Shown: piece after piece, positions 58,137 through 64,000 of the stretch
How the letters are laid out: every line of letters begins with the position of its first letter
How positions within the stretch are numbered: position 1 is the stretch's first letter
Assembly: GCA_011033025.1 (NCBI GenBank)
Contig: WFMF01000123.1
Span: 133,848 to 197,847, forward strand
Origin: Beroe forskalii
Taxonomy: Eukaryota > Ctenophora > Nuda > Beroida > Beroidae
DNA length: 64,000 nucleotides
Reading direction: 5' to 3'
Position numbers and translations under genes: made by a program
Notes under the pieces: model-generated
What the model was told of the DNA's origin: nothing
The model's database searches: none
Seen by the model: the letters and a program-made list of their open reading frames with translations, nothing else

Positions 58137-59530
58137 GCCTAGTGCAGAGATGGGTGTGAAGAGGATTGAAGCCGAGTATCAATCTAACACGGATATACTA
58201 AAATGTCTTTATAAATCTACAACAGGACCTGCGCATCAATCAATTAATTACCATGGCAGTTGAACCGGAACTAACACTTAGTGCAAAGGGATGGGCTTAG
58301 GGATGATCTGATGAAAAGGCTAAGTTTGTGTGATCACTGCATCCTAGAGCTAATGTTATATGTGGGCCGAAACTTGGGCGGTAAAATCCAAATTAATAGG
58401 TAATTTCTCCTAAGGAAGAGGAAATGCGGATTATACAAGACGTGATGGGAACCAATTTTACTCCCCCGTTATCGCATGGCTGAGTTTGAAAATTAGTAAA
58501 GATGATATTTAGGGGTCAATTTCCATCTTATCTTCGTTAAGCTGATAAGTGACTTACAAGATTTCAGAAAGTGAAACGAAGAGGAATGTGTTACAAACAA
58601 TGGTATATATAAGAATGCAATTATTTACAGATAAAATAGTCATATATAATATTAAAAGTAATTTTGCTTTTCAAAGCAGTCACGTTTTGTTAAAAATATA
58701 ATTTATAAAGTTATAATACTGTACTAATATAATATTAATATGAAAATATAATCATTGATATGTTCTGATAATTCGTGTTATTTTCAGTGTCAAAATTGGT
58801 AAAAGGATTTTATTAAATCTAATTTGTAAGTAACACAAAAAGGGTGGCTATGGTGCTAGAAAACTTTAATTTAGAAATCAATAAATTTAGAAATTGAATC
58901 ATGGCGATTTAGATGTATTAATTCTTATGAAAAACATAACTATTTATACCCAGATTAAATATGATAAAATGTGGATGTGAAAGCCACAAATTCAAGAAAC
59001 AAATGAATAAAACTAACCTTGATAAATTACTATAATCCATTCCGGATACAAACATCTTCCTTCTTGTAACAAACTTCTCACTTAGCAATTAATAAATATC
59101 TAGCAAACAAAACAATTAATTCAAGCATGCAGATTGTATTTACATTCCCCACTGATCTCCCAGGTCAAGTTTTGTATTTTATGAACAAACATTGATAGCC
59201 ATATTCCTTGCTATCTATTGGTCCAGGCAGCTAATATAGCTGAAATCACATAAACAGTGGTTGTGATGCATTTCATTTTTAGGAGATTCCCTTTATTCCT
59301 CATAATATCTGAGTGCTCAGCGCACACGAAAAATATAACTCCGACGTTCCGTCTCATTGATAATACGCAAGATAATACGCAAGATTCGGAAAATGGAAGT
59401 CATCCTGATCTCGTTAAGCCATATGGTAAATGGTATTTCATGAAACTCTTCCAAAGGGCCTTATCTGCAGAAGACAGATTCAGTATTTTTGACGTAAGTC
59501 GTGACATCACACAACATCCTCGGCTCCGCC
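58137..59530. other. Intergenic, KIF7/27 to ZBBX
   Basis: About 1.4 kb, very AT-rich, between the stop of the kinesin gene and the start of ZBBX, both on the minus strand. It should hold the kinesin 3' UTR and the ZBBX promoter. No distinct element is recognised. Confidence 0.4.
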
Positions 59531-62500
59531 TCACGGGGTTGACATCCTCACAGCACTTCCCGCCATTACCGCACTCCCGGACCTTGTGAACGCCTCCTCG
59601 GCAGTGATTGGGCGCAGCTCTCGCTTACTCTTCCTCACGGGCGTCAGAACCCCCGCTGCCGCGGACATGTCGTGCTGCGCGGCGGAGGCGCCCGCGGAGT
59701 TGTCGCGCGGCAATCCGCGCAGCTTCTGCTTCAGTTCCCGCACCAGCTGCTTGTAGTAGGCGAGGTCCCGCTCGTATTGCGCGATGGTAGCAGGGTTAGG
59801 GGCGGCTTGCTGGGGTTCTGGGGATGGAGGAAGGGTTAAAGAGTTCTGTCATGGTTTGAAATGGAGGTATCATTTTCATGAATTCTCTGTAATTCGGAAT
59901 AATTATCATCTAAAAATAGAAAAAAATGACTTGCAAACATGTAACAATCTCAAGTAACGAATTATACCGAGAGCGGCTGAGAGGTTCTTGGAAAGAGTAT
60001 TCAGCTCAGTGGACTTAGTCTCCAGCTGAATCACCAGGAGTTGGTTCTGCTGACTCAGACTCGTGTTTTCCTCACGAGCTGACACCAGTTTGTTGAAGAG
60101 AGTCTCCGTCACTGCCTGGTGAGGATCATGTTCGTAGTAGGAAAATTATAAGGTTCTTGACATAATAAGCCTGAATATGAATTTTTGGTTCAAGTTTATT
60201 AAAGCAAGCTGGAAATTTGCAAACAGGTGGATTCGAGAAGGTATGATTTATGAAACAACAATTGTGACTCATTTAAGTTCCACACAAGTGGAAGGTATGG
60301 AACAATTCAAGTATTAAAGTAACTCACTTCAGTTGGAGGTAAGAGCACTTCAGTCCCACTTCCACTCTCCACACTACTCGCATCATTCTGAGACCTGTAC
60401 TGGATAGCCGCCTCAGTTATCTCTAGCGCTTCATTCAGTTCCCGGTACTTTGAACTCTCCTCCTCTGTTAAAAGCTCGCCAGAAGAGGGGGAGGAGGGTG
60501 GCGAGTGCGTAATCGGTAATAGGTCACGCAGGATCGTGTGATGAGTCACGCAAAAGAATAGATTCCATGAATTATAAGAGAGGAAATTCATATTCATTAT
60601 ATCCATCCCAGCATGCAGGTAAAACTGGCTGAGAAATGGTATGATAAAAGGTGGATCACTTGAGCAAAAGCTCTGGGAATTGACTTGGATAGTCAGTGAA
60701 ATTTTCTGGATATTTCATTACTAACCAGAGGTAACTTTCTGGTTGAGTGAATCCACCTTGATGCTGATCTCACTCCTTCTGGTCTGTAACTCCCTGATCT
60801 CAGACTCCAGGTTCACTGACTTGGAGAGAGTCTTAGTTTTATTCAAACTGCGGGTTTTGTCCTCTATATCTGTGTCCAGCTTCTCCAGCTTCATTGACAT
60901 GCGGAGCAAGTCCTTCGATATCACCTGACAGAGAAATGTGGTGTCAAGGTGGTTTACAAGGTTTAATATAAAATAAAAATAAAATATCAACCAACTAACG
61001 TTGGTTGTTATATTGTACAATAACAATAACAACAAACATCATCCTTTATTATTTCATGTAAAAGTCTTTCCTGTCTCATATATTTTCATATTTGATAATA
61101 TCCTGATATCAAAAATTAAAATCTCACAATATTTTCATTGTTCATATCGGTTATGATAAACAAAGTCACACAAATTGTCAATAGCTGTTTGAAATCCATT
61201 TCATCATTTCACAGTTATCTCTTCCTAGCAATTTGGTGAGACTGGTGTCAAACTACTGGTGTCAAGCTACATATCACATAGGACAGCAAAAAATGGTGTC
61301 AGGGAAGACAGCTGTCAGTGAAGATTGGTGTCAGCGAAGACTGGTTCCAGGAAAGACTGGTGTCAGACTGTCAGCTAAGACTAGCATTCTATAGTCAGGC
61401 GATGTTGATGTCAAGATGTCAGACGTTATTGGTGTTCACAACACTGAACTAAATCAATAGATTATTCCCGACACAACCCCTTCTCACTCTGACCTGGCTA
61501 GCCCTGACTTCTCTGCTTTTTAACTTCTGAATCTCCTTCTCAATCATCTCCTTCTCCCTGATAGCTTGCTCTCTCAGCTTCACTTCCTCCTCCTTGACTC
61601 GGAGTTCTTGGCGCTCTTCCAGGATACGAGCAAGGGCCTCCTCGATCTTCTGCTCTTCCGCTGGGGGTGGAAATGTTGTTTTTATAGGAAATTTACAGGC
61701 TATAGCATCACACACAAAAACATATTTAGTTAATTGAAGAATATGAGTATACGAGCATATGCCGTTTGGCGTAAGTGACTCAACCTTATCTTGAATCTTA
61801 ATTCCATTTTTTGATATTTACTAACATGTTGGCTTCTTGAAGGTTGACTGAGAAGTGTTCACTGCTATTTCTGACACCCGTTTCCCCAGCTTTCCTCGAC
61901 CCAGGGAAACGAGTTTCTCTTTCTTAGACTTGTTTTGGAGCTGGACCATGTCTTTCTCTGCTGACTTCAGTCTGGGGGATTAATTTAAGAGAATGGGTCA
62001 ACCAGAAAGTGAAATTACCTAAATTTCATGATTTTAAACATTCGAAATTTTGCGTAGAAACGTGAGCCGATTATCATCAAGACACCCTTCTAAATCATAA
62101 TTATGACGTTTAAATTCGAACCTGTTCTCGAGATCACTCTTCTGCTTCCTGATGTTGGTAATGTTCTTCTCCAACACTTTCTTAGTCTCATGGATACTCG
62201 TGTTCGTCTCCTTCATGTGTTGTATCTCCGTCATCAGCTTATCGTTAGTTTTGTTCAAATCACTGATCTTGATTTCCAAGTTACTGTGCTCTTTTACCGC
62301 GCATTTGCTCGGAGTTTTGGGAACGGAGTATGTTTCGGCCAGCTCTTTTTTCTTTGCAGTCCGGGGCTTTCCCGTTGATTTTTCCAGACTTTTCTTGATG
62401 TTCTGTTCCATAATCACAAATGTCTTCTTCCTCACTATCTCCTCTATTTCCTCCATAGTACAAGGTTTAGTTCGAGCTATCCTCACACTTTTCTTCTTCA

Positions 62501-64000
62501 GAGTTGTGTTTTGAACCTCACTCGTGTCGTTTTCAAGTCGGAGATTCTCAATCTGCTGATTCAACCCGTGGATCTGATCTTCGTACTGCGAGATTTTGTC
62601 GTTCATTTCGTTTTTAATTTGCTCGAAATCGACTTGTTGTTCTGCGAATATCTTCTCGTCGTTCAGCAAATCTTCCTTGCACTTCTTCAACTCTTCACGT
62701 AGCTTAGCAACATCCTCATTCTCCTCACCAAACGCACCGTCCGACAAGTCACTGCCGTCGCTTTTAGAGATTTCCTGAACTTTAAAACGATCGAGGAGTT
62801 TAGCTAAACCGACTGTGGATTTCTTGCGGAGACAGGTCTCAACGTCTTTGACACAGGACTGCAGGAACTTCTTGTAGTGATCCACCTGACATGAGATATC
62901 ATGTTAATTAGGAGGAGGTTTCCAAGATTTCAACACTCAGTGCGGCGATAATACTCAAATATTCGACGAGATTTTATCTGGTGTACACTTGGAGTATTAC
63001 TACCCTGAGACCGTAGATTTGTAATTTACAAATGTCACTGCCCTCCGGCGGGTCAGGCGTTATGTTGTTATCTAATAGATTGGTAGTGCCTGACCCGTGG
63101 TACACTGTACAGCTCTTTGAAAAGGGATAAAGCAGGAACTCTAGCAGTAGCACGTCCTCGAATAGATTACAATAACCTGTGCCTCGAGCAGTAGAGCCCT
63201 CCCACGGTTCGGGCGCTATACTGTCAGTAACAGTATTACATGGCTAGTACTGTGAGTTACAACTACCTGCGCCTCAAGCTGCATCTTCTCCTCCATTAGC
63301 CCCTCCAACTGAGAGTCACAGTTGCTAACATCACTAGAACTGTGCTCCCTCGTCTTCAGCTGCTCCCTAAGCTGCAGGATCTCAGACTCCATCCGCTGCA
63401 TCTCCACCTGATGACGTCATTTATGATGACATCATAATCAGTTTTTAGAATAGTGAAATGGCGACACTTCATTCTAAAATTATAATATGGATAATTATCC
63501 ACTTCTTCCCCTCAATCATTTGCTCATTTGTACGCTTCTATTTCACTATCGTCCCATTTAAAACTCCTAACCTCTATGACATCCTTGTTGACAATCGGTC
63601 GGTTCCTAATATCTCGTGCTCGCTTAGCGTACTTCAAAGAGTTGAGAGTTTCCTCGAAAGAATCGCTGGAAGGAGACACGCACGTGATCATTACTGTTCT
63701 GCTGTTACCGCCTAGAGAGTCCTTCAGAAGCCGAGTGATTTTAGAAGCCCGGTACGGCACGTGACCTGACCTGAAATATGAGTTGCTAAAATGAGCAGCT
63801 CGTCGAGAGAAGAATGCGTCTGAATGCAAGCAGCAGCCAACTCACAACTGAAATTCGCAAAATATGCCGGTCCGGGGTGATCCTCCCTTAAAAGTTATAG
63901 CAATACGTAGATGTTGTTTTGAGATCAAATTAAAATTTAAAGGATAGAAATTCTCGAAATATTGGCCCTACTTCCGCTTGGAGTCGCTGAGAGCGCTGAT
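59531..64000 (-). CDS. KIF27: KIF7/KIF27 (Costal-2) family kinesin, 5' partial
   Basis: A kinesin-4-type protein. KIF7 acts at the cilium tip in Hedgehog signalling and KIF27 in motile cilia. Minus-strand exons: 64000-63972 ([10 protein letters not shown], cut by the window end), 63770-63572 ([20 protein letters not shown] ...[19 protein letters not shown]), 63407-63267, 62885-62123 (long coiled coil), 61971-61826, 61660-61494 ([18 protein letters not shown]), 60924-60726 ([20 protein letters not shown]), about 60480-60328 ([20 protein letters not shown]), 60115-59968, 59817-59531 ([20 protein letters not shown], stop TGA). The LLTEEE...EAAIQY block and the RELKQKL tail match KIF7/KIF27 and not KIF4 or KIF21. 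Nearly all phases join. The acceptor before ELLTEEE has no AG in the expected place. A choice between KIF7 and KIF27 may not apply outside vertebrates. Confidence 0.87.
61235..61440. repeat. Intronic GGTGTCAG/GAAGACTG repeat
   Basis: A degenerate run of about twelve units built on ctggtgtcag(gg/cg)aaga in the kinesin intron between exons 61494 and 60924. Confidence 0.7.
63045..63100. repeat. Short inverted repeat in a kinesin intron
   Basis: gcgggtcaggcg and tgcctgacccgtgg form a 10-bp stem around about 35 bases. Too little is present to name an element. Confidence 0.5.

Noticed and set aside
62103-62778. Plus-strand frames at 62103-62378, 62152-62514 and 62511-62778
   Set aside because: Antisense shadows of the long coiled-coil exon of the kinesin.

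Overview
The window is nuclear DNA of an invertebrate animal. Genes are split by short GT-AG introns (tens of bp to several kb), the proteins are recognisable metazoan orthologues, and the non-coding sequence is AT-rich and full of minisatellites, satellite DNA and small inverted-repeat transposons. I cannot name the phylum. The genes point to a ciliated metazoan, and the reverse transcriptase fragment belongs to a family I associate with marine invertebrates.

Layout, left to right. (1) 1-3650, + strand: the last seven or so exons of a BK-type (Slo1/KCNMA1) calcium-activated potassium channel. (2) 7711-34584, + strand: a TTLL5-like tubulin polyglutamylase gene with about 25 readable exons. 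It includes one 2.8-kb exon carrying 18-residue Lys/Ser/Thr repeats. Most of its introns hold their own private minisatellite. One intron holds a kilobase-scale CACTTGTC minisatellite and the next holds a 5'-truncated retroelement and a 469-bp satellite. (3) 35.5-36.6 kb: a CpG-rich 21-bp minisatellite, then a 100-N gap at 36621-36720. (4) 36721-44102: a second copy of the TTLL5 segment at about 12-20.7 kb, with three intact exons, one intron precisely absent, no retroelement, more satellite units and a 0.9-kb TIR transposon. (5) 44.3-45.9 kb: the same satellite in inverted orientation. (6) 46016-47732, + strand: the 3' half of SUCLA2 (mitochondrial ADP-forming succinyl-CoA ligase beta subunit), with its 5' exons absent. 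(7) 49052-49911, + strand: a small secreted, probably GPI-anchored Ly6/uPAR-type protein. (8) 50.2-51.15 kb: a cluster of palindromes and a TIR element. (9) 51676-58136, - strand: ZBBX (B-box zinc finger protein). (10) 59531 to the window end, - strand: a KIF7/KIF27 (Costal-2) family kinesin lacking most of its motor domain because the window ends.

Three of the six genes (TTLL5, ZBBX, KIF7/27) are associated with cilia in other animals. That makes this a possible ciliary neighbourhood, although the gap and the repeated segment make linkage across 36-46 kb uncertain.

The most informative structure is the pair of TTLL5 segments. Their coding parts differ at 18 codons by my reading, all synonymously, while the non-coding parts differ by whole transposons, satellite copy number and one exact intron. 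They are either diverged haplotypes placed in tandem by the assembler or two functional paralogous segments. The catalytic exon that should follow the exon ending at 21698 was not found after either copy. Exon borders come from reading splice sites and reading phase by eye, with no transcript or database support.
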